This document shows, in pieces, positions 27,706-35,404 of a stretch of DNA of 64,000 nt; positions within the stretch are counted from its first letter, which is position 1, and each line of letters opens with the position of its first letter. The position numbers were made by a program, and so were the translations under genes. The stretch comes from Tessaracoccus sp. MC1679. Its GTDB lineage: Bacteria; Actinomycetota; Actinomycetes; Propionibacteriales; Propionibacteriaceae. The stretch lies in contig NZ_JACJGB010000006.1 in assembly GCF_014164775.1 (NCBI RefSeq), positions 62,001-126,000 of the forward strand, in the 5' to 3' direction. The notes beneath the pieces are model-generated. The model saw only the letters and a program-made list of their open reading frames with translations. It was not told where the DNA came from and ran no database searches.

Positions 27706-29904
27706 TTGACTACATCGCGCGCGGGACTCGAACAAGAGATCGCCCTGGAACAGGGCCACGTCGACAAGGTCTACGCCAACCTGTCCACCGCCACTGCCAG
27801 CGCCAAGTCGATGGCCCAGGCGGGACGGGAGATCTTCCTCACCGACCGCACCAACTTCCTTCGCGAGGAGGACGGCACCGCCCTGTTCGAGCGCGACGCG
27901 TTCGCCTACCAGGCCGCCCGACGGCTCGCCATCCTGGACGCCGAGCACGACGGCCTGGTCTTCGGCCGCATCGACCTCACCACGGAGGAGACCCGCTACA
28001 TCGGCCGCATCGGGGTGCGCGACGAGGAGTACGAGCCGCTGGTGATCGACTGGCGCGCCCCCGCCGCCGAACCGTTCTACCGCGCCACGCAGGCCGAACC
28101 GATGGACGTGATCCGCCGTCGCGTCCTCCGCTGCCGCGACGACCGGGTGATCGGGCTCGAGGACGACCTCCTCGACGGCTCCGCCGAGTCCGAGCTGCCC
28201 ATCTTCGGCGAGGGCGCCCTCATGGCCGCGCTCAGCCGGGCCCGCGGGCGCACCATGCGAGACATCGTCGCCACCATCCAGGCCGAGCAGGACGAGGCCA
28301 TCCGTGCCCCCTACCAGGGAGTCACGGTGATCGCGGGCGGACCCGGCACCGGCAAGACGGTGGTGGCGTTGCACCGCGCCGCCTATCTGCTCTACACCAA
28401 CCGTGCCCGCCTGGAGAAGGGCGGCGTGCTGGTGGTGGGCCCGTCGAACGTGTTCATGAACTACATCGAGCGGGTGCTGCCCAGCCTCGGCGAGGACACC
28501 GTGACGCTGAAGGCCATCGGCGGGATCGCGGGCGACGTGCTGGGCCTGACCAGCGAGCGGGTCGACGGGTCGGCCGCGGCGACCATCAAGGGCAGCCTCG
28601 GCATGCTGAAGGTCCTGCGGCGCCTGGTCCGCACCCCGATGATCGCCCACCCGGAGGCGCTGCGGGTGCGGGTCACCGTCAAGGGTGAGGTGCTCGGGCT
28701 CGGCGAGTCCGAGCTGAGCCGCATCCGGGATCAGGTGCTGTCCAACACCAAGCTCAATCGCGGCCGCAAGCAGGCCACGGATCAGGTGGTGCACGCCCTC
28801 ATCCGGAAGTTCCCCGACGACGTGCCCATCGAGCCCGCCGAGCTGGAGGACAGGGTCCGCGAGCATCCCAGCCTGGCGATGTTCATGCACGCCTGGTGGC
28901 CCACCCTCACCGCCACCCGGGTGCTCGCCAGGTTGGCGGACCCCGCCGTCGTGGCCGCGGTGGCCCCGGAGCTGTCGGCCGACGAGCAGTCGGCCCTGGT
29001 GCGCTCCTACGCGTGGGTCGCGGGCGGGGACGAGGGGCCGGAGATCGTGCGCGGCTGGTCTGTGGCGGACATCGCGCTGCTGGACGAGCTGATCGACGTG
29101 CTGGGCGCGGCCCCGGAGGATCCGGAGCCCGAGATGGACGTGTTCATCGAGGGCGGGGACGTGCCGGAGGTGCTCAGCACCACGGATGTGCTGCGCTTCG
29201 AGCGGGTGGTGGACCCGGACGAGGATCCGCAGACCACCTACGCGCACATCCTCGTCGACGAGGGCCAGGACGTGACGCCCATGCAGTGGAGGATGCTTCG
29301 CCGACGGGGCCCCCAGTCGTCGTGGACCATCGTCGGGGACCCTGCGCAGAGTTCCTACCCGGACCAGGAGGAGACGTCGCGGGCGTTGGCGGACCTCGTG
29401 GGTCGCGGGCCCAGCCGGACGTTCACGCTGAGCACCAACTACCGCTCCCCCAGCGAGGTGTACGCGATGGCGGCGAAGGTGATCACCAAGGTGTTCCCGG
29501 GCGCGGAGCTGCCGAAGGCGGTGCGCTCGACGGGGGTCGAGCCCAGGCTGGTGCACGCCACCTCCGACGCGCTGCACGGCGTGCTGCGCGACGAGCTCAT
29601 CGAGCTGGCCGGGCAGGTGAACGGCACCATCGGCGTGATCTGCCCGCCGTCGCTGATCCAGGACGTGCAGCGGTTCGTGATGCAGGACGTGCGGCTGCGC
29701 GAGTTCGAGAACCGGCTCATCGTGGTGACGGCGCTGCAGGCGAAGGGGTTGGAGTACGACGGCGTGGTGGTGGTGTCGCCGGACGGGATTGTCGCGGAGG
29801 CCCCGGGCGCGGAGCGGGTGCTGTACGTGGCGTTGACGAGGGCGACGCAGCGGATGGTGACGGTCGACGTCGACACCTCCGCTTGGCGCTCCCTCCTCGC
29901 CTGA
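27706..29904 (+). CDS. helD: RNA polymerase-recycling helicase-like motor HelD
   Basis: UvrD/Rep-like superfamily 1 ATPase that removes stalled RNA polymerase from DNA or nucleic acid from the enzyme. The 732-aa product has an N-terminal coiled arm (EQEIALEQGHVDKVYANL), Walker A GGPGTGKTVVALHRAAYLLY (about residue 210), a HelD-specific middle containing MHAWWPTLTATRVL, Walker B VDEGQDVTPMQW (about 520) and C-terminal helicase motifs TALQAKGLEYDGV and YVALTRATQR. Length and AWWP motif fit actinobacterial HelD better than UvrD. The start is TTG with GGAGG 11 bases upstream. Confidence 0.88.
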   Translation: MTTSRAGLEQEIALEQGHVDKVYANLSTATASAKSMAQAGREIFLTDRTNFLREEDGTALFERDAFAYQAARRLAILDAEHDGLVFGRIDLTTEETRYIGRIGVRDEEYEPLVIDWRAPAAEPFYRATQAEPMDVIRRRVLRCRDDRVIGLEDDLLDGSAESELPIFGEGALMAALSRARGRTMRDIVATIQAEQDEAIRAPYQGVTVIAGGPGTGKTVVALHRAAYLLYTNRARLEKGGVLVVGPSNVFMNYIERVLPSLGEDTVTLKAIGGIAGDVLGLTSERVDGSAAATIKGSLGMLKVLRRLVRTPMIAHPEALRVRVTVKGEVLGLGESELSRIRDQVLSNTKLNRGRKQATDQVVHALIRKFPDDVPIEPAELEDRVREHPSLAMFMHAWWPTLTATRVLARLADPAVVAAVAPELSADEQSALVRSYAWVAGGDEGPEIVRGWSVADIALLDELIDVLGAAPEDPEPEMDVFIEGGDVPEVLSTTDVLRFERVVDPDEDPQTTYAHILVDEGQDVTPMQWRMLRRRGPQSSWTIVGDPAQSSYPDQEETSRALADLVGRGPSRTFTLSTNYRSPSEVYAMAAKVITKVFPGAELPKAVRSTGVEPRLVHATSDALHGVLRDELIELAGQVNGTIGVICPPSLIQDVQRFVMQDVRLREFENRLIVVTALQAKGLEYDGVVVVSPDGIVAEAPGAERVLYVALTRATQRMVTVDVDTSAWRSLLA

Positions 29905-29932
29905 TCACTCCCTTGGGAGGGACCCGATCGAT

Positions 29933-30168
29933 CCCTGAGGAGGTCCAGCCGCGCAGCGGCCTGGGCCGTCTCGAAGGGTCGTAACCTGACCTGACAAGCA
30001 GTCTTGCTCACAGGGTTGCGACACAACCCTTCGAGACACCGCCCGCGCCTCCGGCGAGGCGGCTCCTCAGGGAACGAAGACCGACACCGCCCGCGCCTCC
30101 GGCGAGGCGGCTCCTCAGGGAACGAAGACCGACACCGCCCGCGCCTCCGGCGAGGCGGCTCCTCAGGG
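29933..30168. repeat. 48-bp tandem repeat with an opposed arm, running into metF
   Basis: A 48-bp unit beginning GACACCGCCCGCGCCTCC is present at 30035-30082 and 30083-30130, plus 38 bases of a third (30131-30168) that overlaps the metF stop codon. A diverged inverted copy lies at about 29933-29979, so the region can fold as a long hairpin. Ends CCTCAGGG and CTTCGAGAC resemble the repeat at 38.86 kb. Confidence 0.75.
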
Positions 30169-31062
30169 GGCGGGGGCGGTGCCCTTCAGCTCGGCGAGGA
30201 CCTCACGGGTCGCCTTCGAGCGGTTCTGGGTGAAGAACTGCAACCCGGGGGCGCCGGCGTCCAGCAGCCCGCGACACAACCGCACCGCGGCAGCCAACCC
30301 CGCCTCCCGCACCTCCTCCTTCGACGAGCAGGCCCGCAACTCCGCGACCAACGACGCCGGCAACTCCCGCCCGGACAGGTCCGCGAACCGCTCGATCTGC
30401 GACAAGACCGTCAACGGCATGATCCCCGGGATGATCGGCACCTCGCAGCCCAGCCCGCGCATCCGCTCCACCAGTTCGCCGTAGCGCTCCCCCTCGAAGA
30501 AAAGCTGCGTGATGGCGAACTCGGCGCCCGCCTCCACCTTGTCCAGGAGGATCTGCGCGTCGAGGTCCGGGTCGTTGCTGGTCTCGTGCGGGTTCGCGAA
30601 CGCCGCGACACCCACGCAGAAGTCGCCCTCCGCCTTGACGAACTTCACCAGCTCGGTGGCGTTGGCCAACCCGTCGGGGTGCGCAGTCCACGGTCCGCCG
30701 CCGGGCATGTCTCCGCGGATGGCCAGGATGTTGGTCACGCCCGCCTCGCGGTACTCGGCCAGCGCCTCGGCCAGCTCCGCCTTCGACTGCGCCACGCACG
30801 TCAGGTGCCCCACCGTCAGCGGGCCTCCGGAGGCCGCGATCCGACGGGTGGCGCGGATGGTGCGGTCCCGCCGCGACCCGTTCGCCCCGTAGGTCACCGA
30901 CACGAACGACGGCTCGAGCGGCGCCAGCGCCTCGACGGCGGCCCACAGCACGGGCTCCTCCTCCTCGGAGCGGGGAGGGAAGAACTCGAACGAGTACAGG
31001 GGGCCGTGGGCTGCGCGGATCAGCTCGCCCACGCTCCGCAGGCTCGTCTCGGTGACAGGCAT
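30163..31062 (-). CDS. metF: 5,10-methylenetetrahydrofolate reductase
   Basis: Reduces methylene-THF to methyl-THF for methionine synthesis, with an FAD-containing TIM barrel. The 299-aa product has the FEFFPPR motif near residue 25, NILAIRGDMPGGGP, the FANPHETSNDPDLD segment and AITQLFFEGERY, all typical. The stop codon lies inside the third copy of a 48-bp repeat, so the last residues (TAPAP) come from repeat DNA. The start is leaderless-looking: TATTGT (complement 31069-31074) lies six bases before the ATG. It is divergent from the prenyl synthase with 37 bp between. Confidence 0.93.
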   Translation of the reverse strand: MPVTETSLRSVGELIRAAHGPLYSFEFFPPRSEEEEPVLWAAVEALAPLEPSFVSVTYGANGSRRDRTIRATRRIAASGGPLTVGHLTCVAQSKAELAEALAEYREAGVTNILAIRGDMPGGGPWTAHPDGLANATELVKFVKAEGDFCVGVAAFANPHETSNDPDLDAQILLDKVEAGAEFAITQLFFEGERYGELVERMRGLGCEVPIIPGIMPLTVLSQIERFADLSGRELPASLVAELRACSSKEEVREAGLAAAVRLCRGLLDAGAPGLQFFTQNRSKATREVLAELKGTAPAP

Positions 31063-31068
31063 GGGCCA

Positions 31069-31093
31069 ACAATACGAGCCGGGCTACTAAGCT
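31069..31093. promoter_or_regulatory. Divergent leaderless promoters of metF and the prenyl synthase
   Basis: On the - strand TATTGT (complement 31069-31074) sits six bases before the metF ATG. On the + strand TAAGCT (31088-31093) sits six bases before the GTG of the prenyl synthase. Both genes lack Shine-Dalgarno motifs. Confidence 0.55.
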
Positions 31094-31099
31094 CGAACC

Positions 31100-32191
31100 G
31101 TGAGCCGCTCCCTGGACCCCTCCTCCCCGCTCGGTGCGCCGCTGCTGTCCGCGGTCAGCGAAACGATCGACGCCTACCTGGCCGCCCAGGAGCCCATGCT
31201 CACCGCCATCGGCGCCACCGCGCTGCTGGAGGTGGCCCGCGAAGGCACCTCCGGCGGGAAGCGGCTGCGGCCCGCCTACTGCTACTGGTCCTACGTGGCG
31301 GCGGCCGGGCACCCGCACGACGACGCGCCCCTCCTCAAGGTGGCCTCCTCCCTGGACCTGCTGCACGTCAGCGCCCTGGTCCACGACGACCTCATCGACG
31401 ACGCCGACACCCGCCGCGGCCTCCCCGCCGCCCACAAGCGCTTCGAGCAGCTCCACGCCGGGCAGGAGGGTCGCGGCGCCGCCGCCGAGTTCGGCACCTC
31501 GTCGGCCATCCTGCTCGGGGACCTGCTGCTGATGTGGAGCGTGGACCTGGTGGATTCCTCCGGCGCCGCGCACCTGGACCGGGCGCGCCCGCTGCTCAGC
31601 CTCATGCGGGCCGAGGTCACCGCCGGGCAGTACCTCGACGTCGCCGCCCAGTACGGCGTGACCGGCGCGGTCACCGTCGCCGAGGAGCTGGACGTAGCGC
31701 AGCGCGTGCTGGAGTACAAGTCCGCCAGCTACTCCATCCGTCGGCCCGCCCAGATCGGGGCCGCGCTCGCGGGCGCCGACGACGCCCTCATCGACGCGCT
31801 CGGCGAGTTCGGCTCCATCATCGGGCGCGCCTTCCAACTTCGCGACGACGTGCTGGGCGTCTACGGCGACGAGGCCGTCACCGGCAAGCCCTACGGCGGC
31901 GACATCCGCGAGGGCAAGCGCACCGTCCTGGTGCTGCGCGCGCTCGCCGACTCGGCCCCGCAGGCCGCGGCCGAGCTGGAGGGCATCCTCGGCGCGCCGG
32001 GCCTGACCGACGCAGACGTCTCCCGCGCCGGCCGGCTCATCGACGAGTCCGGCGCCCGCGCCCACGTGGAGGGCATCATCGACGACAGCCTCACCCGCGC
32101 GCTCGCCGTGCTGGACCGGGCGAACCTCACCCCCGACGGCCGCACCGCGCTGGGCGAGCTCGCCGCGCGGAGCGTGCAGCGTGCCCACTGA
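31100..32191 (+). CDS. Geranylgeranyl/polyprenyl diphosphate synthase
   Basis: Condenses IPP onto allylic diphosphates; all-alpha trans-prenyltransferase fold. The 363-aa product has the first Asp-rich motif in VHDDLIDDADTRRG (about residues 92-105) and the second in FQLRDDVLGVYGD (about 245). Residues upstream of the first motif are not bulky aromatics, suggesting a longer product (C20 or more), but chain length is not certain. Its position next to metF matches idsA2 of mycobacteria. The last codons lie in a 31-bp duplicated segment. Confidence 0.9.
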   Translation: MSRSLDPSSPLGAPLLSAVSETIDAYLAAQEPMLTAIGATALLEVAREGTSGGKRLRPAYCYWSYVAAAGHPHDDAPLLKVASSLDLLHVSALVHDDLIDDADTRRGLPAAHKRFEQLHAGQEGRGAAAEFGTSSAILLGDLLLMWSVDLVDSSGAAHLDRARPLLSLMRAEVTAGQYLDVAAQYGVTGAVTVAEELDVAQRVLEYKSASYSIRRPAQIGAALAGADDALIDALGEFGSIIGRAFQLRDDVLGVYGDEAVTGKPYGGDIREGKRTVLVLRALADSAPQAAAELEGILGAPGLTDADVSRAGRLIDESGARAHVEGIIDDSLTRALAVLDRANLTPDGRTALGELAARSVQRAH

Positions 32192-32231
32192 CCCGGAGCT
32201 GAGCGTGCAGAGTGCCCACTGACCCTGAGCT
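32170..32231 (+). repeat. 31-bp tandem duplication at the prenyl synthase/ATPase junction
   Basis: Two adjacent 31-base copies (32170-32200 and 32201-32231) match at 29 positions. Each contains GTGCCCACTGACCC. Copy one supplies the prenyl synthase stop; copy two supplies the ATPase GTG start. Because 31 is not a multiple of three, the GTG in copy one now reads into a stop after 13 codons. Confidence 0.9.
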
Positions 32232-34584
32232 GAGGGGGCTGAGCTCTGCCGAGGTCGCGCAGCGGGTGGCCGCCGGGCAGGTCAACACGCTGCCGTCGCG
32301 CTCCGGCCGGACCACGTGGGGCATCGTGCGGGCCAACGTGGTGACCCGCGTCAACGGCATCCTGTTCGTGCTCTTCGTCATCGTGCTCAGCACCGGCAGC
32401 CCGAGCCAGGGGTTGTTCTCAACACTCATCGTTTTCAACTCCATCATCGGCATCATTCAGGAGCTGCGGGCCAAGCGCACCCTGGACAATCTGGCGGTGG
32501 TCGGCGAGGCGCACCCCGTCGTCGTGCGCGACGGCGAGCGCCGCCAGATCGCCCGCGACGACGTGGTGATCGACGACCTCATCGTCGTCCATCCGGGGGA
32601 TCAGATCGTCGTCGACGGGACCGTGGTGGCAGCGGACTACCTGGAGGTGGACGAGTCGCTGCTGACGGGCGAGGCGGACCCGGTGGCCAAGGGCCCAGGC
32701 GACGAGGTGCTCTCGGGCGCCTTCGTCGTGTCCGGGTCGGGCGCCTACACCGCGGAGAAGATCGGCGCCGAGGCCTACGCCGCGCAGATCGTGGCGCAGG
32801 CCGCGAAGTTCACGCTGGTGCACTCGGAGCTGCGTCAGGGCATCAACCAGATCCTCAAGTACGTCTCGTTCCTGCTGGTTCCGGTGGGCGCGCTGACCAT
32901 CTACGTCCAGTTCAACCAGCCGGATACGACGTGGCAGGAGTCGGCGCTGCGGATGGTGGGGGCGCTGGTGCCGATGGTGCCGGAGGGGTTGGTGCTGCTG
33001 ACCTCCATGGCGTTCGCGCTGGGCGTGATCCGGTTGGGTCGGCGGCAGTGCCTGGTGCAGGAGCTGCCGGCGATCGAGGGCCTGGCGCGGGTGAGCGTGG
33101 TGTGCGCGGACAAGACCGGCACCCTCACCCAGAACGCGATGACGCTCGGCGAGATCGTGTGCCTCGCCGGCGACGACGCCCGCGCCCGCGAGGTGCTCGC
33201 GCAGCTGGTGGCGGCGGATCCCGCGCCCAACGCGTCGATGCAGGCCGTGGCCGCGGCAATCGGGCCGGCAGCGGAGCCGTGGCCGGTGACCGCCCGGGCG
33301 CCGTTCACCTCGGCCAAGAAATGGTCCGGGGCGAGCTTCGGCAGTGGCGAGACATGGGTGCTGGGCGCGCCGGACGTGCTGGCCGAGCCCGCCGTCGCCG
33401 CGCACGCCGACGCCATCGCCGCGTCAGGGCGCCGCGTGCTGATGCTGGGCAGCTGTGCCGCGCGGGTGGACGACGATGACGCCCCCGGGCACCTCACCCC
33501 CTTGGCGCTGGTGGTGCTGGACCAGCTGACCCGTCCGGACGCGGCGGACACGCTGGCCTACTTCCAGGAGCAGGGCGTGCGGGTGAAGGTGATCTCGGGC
33601 GACAACGCGGCCTCCGTCGGGGCCGTCACCCGCTCGCTGGGCGTCGACATCGGCGACCCGATCGACGCCCGCTCCCTCCCCGCCGGCGGCTCCGAGGAGC
33701 TGGCGGACGCCGTCGAGGCCAACGACGTGTTCGGCCGGGTGGTCCCGGAGCAGAAGCGGCAGATGGTCCGGGCGCTGCAGCACCGCGGGCAGGTGGTGGC
33801 GATGACCGGCGACGGCGTCAACGACGTGCTGGCGCTCAAGGACGCCGACCTGGGAGTGGCGATGGGATCCGGGGCGCCGGCCACGCGGGCGGTGTCGCAG
33901 ATCGTGCTGCTCGACGACAGGTTCGCCACGCTCCCCTACGTCGTCGCGGAGGGGCGGCGGGTGATCGGCAACATCGAGCGGGTGGCGAAGCTGTTCCTCA
34001 CCAAGACGATCTACGCGGTGGGTCTGGCGCTGGTGATCGGGCTGATGGGGCTGCCGAACCCGTTCCTGCCGCTGCAGATGACTGTGGTGGGGTGGTTCAC
34101 CATCGGCATCCCGGCGTTCCTGCTCAGCCTCGCCCCCAACCGGGAGCGGGCGCGGCCGGGCTTCGTGCGCAGGACGTTGACGGTCGCGGTGCCCGGTGGC
34201 CTCACGGTGACCGCGGTGGCCACGGTCACCTACGTGATGACCCGCGGCTTCGGCGAGGTGTCGGACACGGTGCAGCAGCAGGCGTCGACGGCCACCCTTA
34301 TCGCGCTGATCATGACCGCCACGTGGGTGCTGGCCACCGTCGCGCGGCCCTACTACTGGTGGAGGGTGGGGCTGGTGGCGTTCGCGTACGGGTTCTACTT
34401 CCTCATGTTCTACATCCCCGTGTGGCACGACGCGCTGCAGCTCGACACGACGAATTCGGCGGCGCTGACGGTGGGCCTCGTCGCGGGCGCGACGGGCATG
34501 GTCGCGGTGGAGGCGGCGTGGTGGATCACGGCGGTCATCCGCGGGGATTCGACCCGCCTGTGGGCTCCGCCCGTCAGGCCGTGA
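32212..34584 (+). CDS. CtpE-like P-type cation ATPase
   Basis: P-type ATPase of the inner membrane. The 790-aa product has the actuator motif LTGEADPV (about residue 152), PEGLVLL in the transport helix, the phosphorylation site DKTGTLTQNAM (Asp near 300), KVISGDNAASVG, and TGDGVNDVLALKDADLGVAMG (about 533), with about ten helices. Length and the PEGL motif recall mycobacterial CtpE, linked there to calcium; the ion here is inference. No N-terminal metal-binding domain is present. The GTG start at 32212 lies in the second copy of a 31-bp duplication. It overlaps the convergent ThiE-like gene by 11 bases. Confidence 0.87.
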   Translation: MPTDPELRGLSSAEVAQRVAAGQVNTLPSRSGRTTWGIVRANVVTRVNGILFVLFVIVLSTGSPSQGLFSTLIVFNSIIGIIQELRAKRTLDNLAVVGEAHPVVVRDGERRQIARDDVVIDDLIVVHPGDQIVVDGTVVAADYLEVDESLLTGEADPVAKGPGDEVLSGAFVVSGSGAYTAEKIGAEAYAAQIVAQAAKFTLVHSELRQGINQILKYVSFLLVPVGALTIYVQFNQPDTTWQESALRMVGALVPMVPEGLVLLTSMAFALGVIRLGRRQCLVQELPAIEGLARVSVVCADKTGTLTQNAMTLGEIVCLAGDDARAREVLAQLVAADPAPNASMQAVAAAIGPAAEPWPVTARAPFTSAKKWSGASFGSGETWVLGAPDVLAEPAVAAHADAIAASGRRVLMLGSCAARVDDDDAPGHLTPLALVVLDQLTRPDAADTLAYFQEQGVRVKVISGDNAASVGAVTRSLGVDIGDPIDARSLPAGGSEELADAVEANDVFGRVVPEQKRQMVRALQHRGQVVAMTGDGVNDVLALKDADLGVAMGSGAPATRAVSQIVLLDDRFATLPYVVAEGRRVIGNIERVAKLFLTKTIYAVGLALVIGLMGLPNPFLPLQMTVVGWFTIGIPAFLLSLAPNRERARPGFVRRTLTVAVPGGLTVTAVATVTYVMTRGFGEVSDTVQQQASTATLIALIMTATWVLATVARPYYWWRVGLVAFAYGFYFLMFYIPVWHDALQLDTTNSAALTVGLVAGATGMVAVEAAWWITAVIRGDSTRLWAPPVRP

Positions 34585-35254
34585 AGGCGTCCTGGCCGTA
34601 GGCCTCGGCGCCCGGCTCCGCGACCCACGCCGCCTTGAGCGCGTCGGCCAGCGCCTGCGTGACGGCGAACGGCTCGTCCGAGCGGAACACCGAGCTCGAC
34701 ACCGTCACCCTCCGCGCCCCCGCCGCGATCACCGCGGCCACGTTGCCCGGATCGATCCCTCCCGCCGCGAACCACACCGGCCCGGCCGGGAGCGCCATCG
34801 GCGGGTAGCGCCGAGCCATCTCCTCCAGCGCGTCCGTGACCCGGTCGTCGTCGACGGCGGGCCCGACGAAGGCGAAGTTGAACGGATCGCCGTCCACCGT
34901 GTCCCCCTGGTCCGCGCCGTCGATGGAGCGGCCCAGCAGGGAGTACTCGTGCGGCCTCCGGAACCCGAACGGGCGCCAGCCGGGCCGTCGGTAGTACACG
35001 ACGTCGGCCTTGGACGCCTCGCCGACGTCCGCCGAATCCGTGGCCACGATGGTCTGCAGCCCGAAGAGCCGCCTGCGGGCCACGTCGATCACCTCCGCGG
35101 CCTCCTCCACGCTGCGTTCACCGCGCGTGAAGAGGAGCAGGTCGGCGCCGTGGGCCGCGAAGTCCGCGGCCTCCGGCTCAGCCTTGTCCGGCGGGATGAC
35201 GACGGCGAGGCGCGCCAGGCGCAGGCGGGTCTTGAGTCCGACGAGGGCTGTCAT
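34574..35254 (-). CDS. Thiamine-phosphate synthase-like (ThiE/TenI superfamily) protein
   Basis: The 226-aa TIM-barrel product has GADLLLFTRGERSVEEAAEVI, an ADVVYYRRPG segment and FAAGGIDPGNVAAVIAAGARRV with the phosphate-binding C-terminal loops of ThiE/TenI proteins. The usual ThiE pyrophosphate and HMP residues are not all recognisable, so it may be a ThiE relative rather than the thiamine enzyme itself. The ATG at 35254 follows TAAATT (complement 35263-35268) by eight bases, so it looks leaderless. The upstream open frame is ignored. No TPP riboswitch is possible in so short a leader. Confidence 0.7.
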   Translation of the reverse strand: MTALVGLKTRLRLARLAVVIPPDKAEPEAADFAAHGADLLLFTRGERSVEEAAEVIDVARRRLFGLQTIVATDSADVGEASKADVVYYRRPGWRPFGFRRPHEYSLLGRSIDGADQGDTVDGDPFNFAFVGPAVDDDRVTDALEEMARRYPPMALPAGPVWFAAGGIDPGNVAAVIAAGARRVTVSSSVFRSDEPFAVTQALADALKAAWVAEPGAEAYGQDAFTA

Positions 35255-35262
35255 GAAAGCCC

Positions 35263-35268
35263 AATTTA
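35263..35268 (-). promoter_or_regulatory. -10 element of the ThiE-like gene (leaderless)
   Basis: TAAATT on the - strand ends eight bases before the ATG at 35254, and there is no Shine-Dalgarno sequence. The kinase promoter lies about 80 bp away on the other strand. Confidence 0.45.
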
Positions 35269-35346
35269 GCCGCAGGCGGGGCGGCGCGACCCCCTTCTTG
35301 GCCGACTCGCCGCGCCTCCGGCGTGGGCTGGACCCCGCGACGGCAC

Positions 35347-35352
35347 TACACT
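35347..35352 (+). promoter_or_regulatory. Likely -10 element of the PASTA kinase gene
   Basis: TACACT lies 52 bases upstream of the kinase ATG. GGAG is placed four bases before that ATG, so this is a normal led transcript. Confidence 0.45.
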
Positions 35353-35404
35353 CGGGGTCCAGACGGGCTCGTACGGCCTCTTCCCCGACCGTGCATGGAG
35401 TGGT

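Noticed and set aside
27544..29577. Long reading frame opposite helD on the - strand
   Set aside because: Its product is a Gly/Arg/His/Asp-rich low-complexity shadow caused by high GC at third positions; helD has complete helicase motifs.
35255..35404. TPP riboswitch upstream of the ThiE-like gene
   Set aside because: The predicted -10 lies eight bases before the start codon, leaving no leader RNA.
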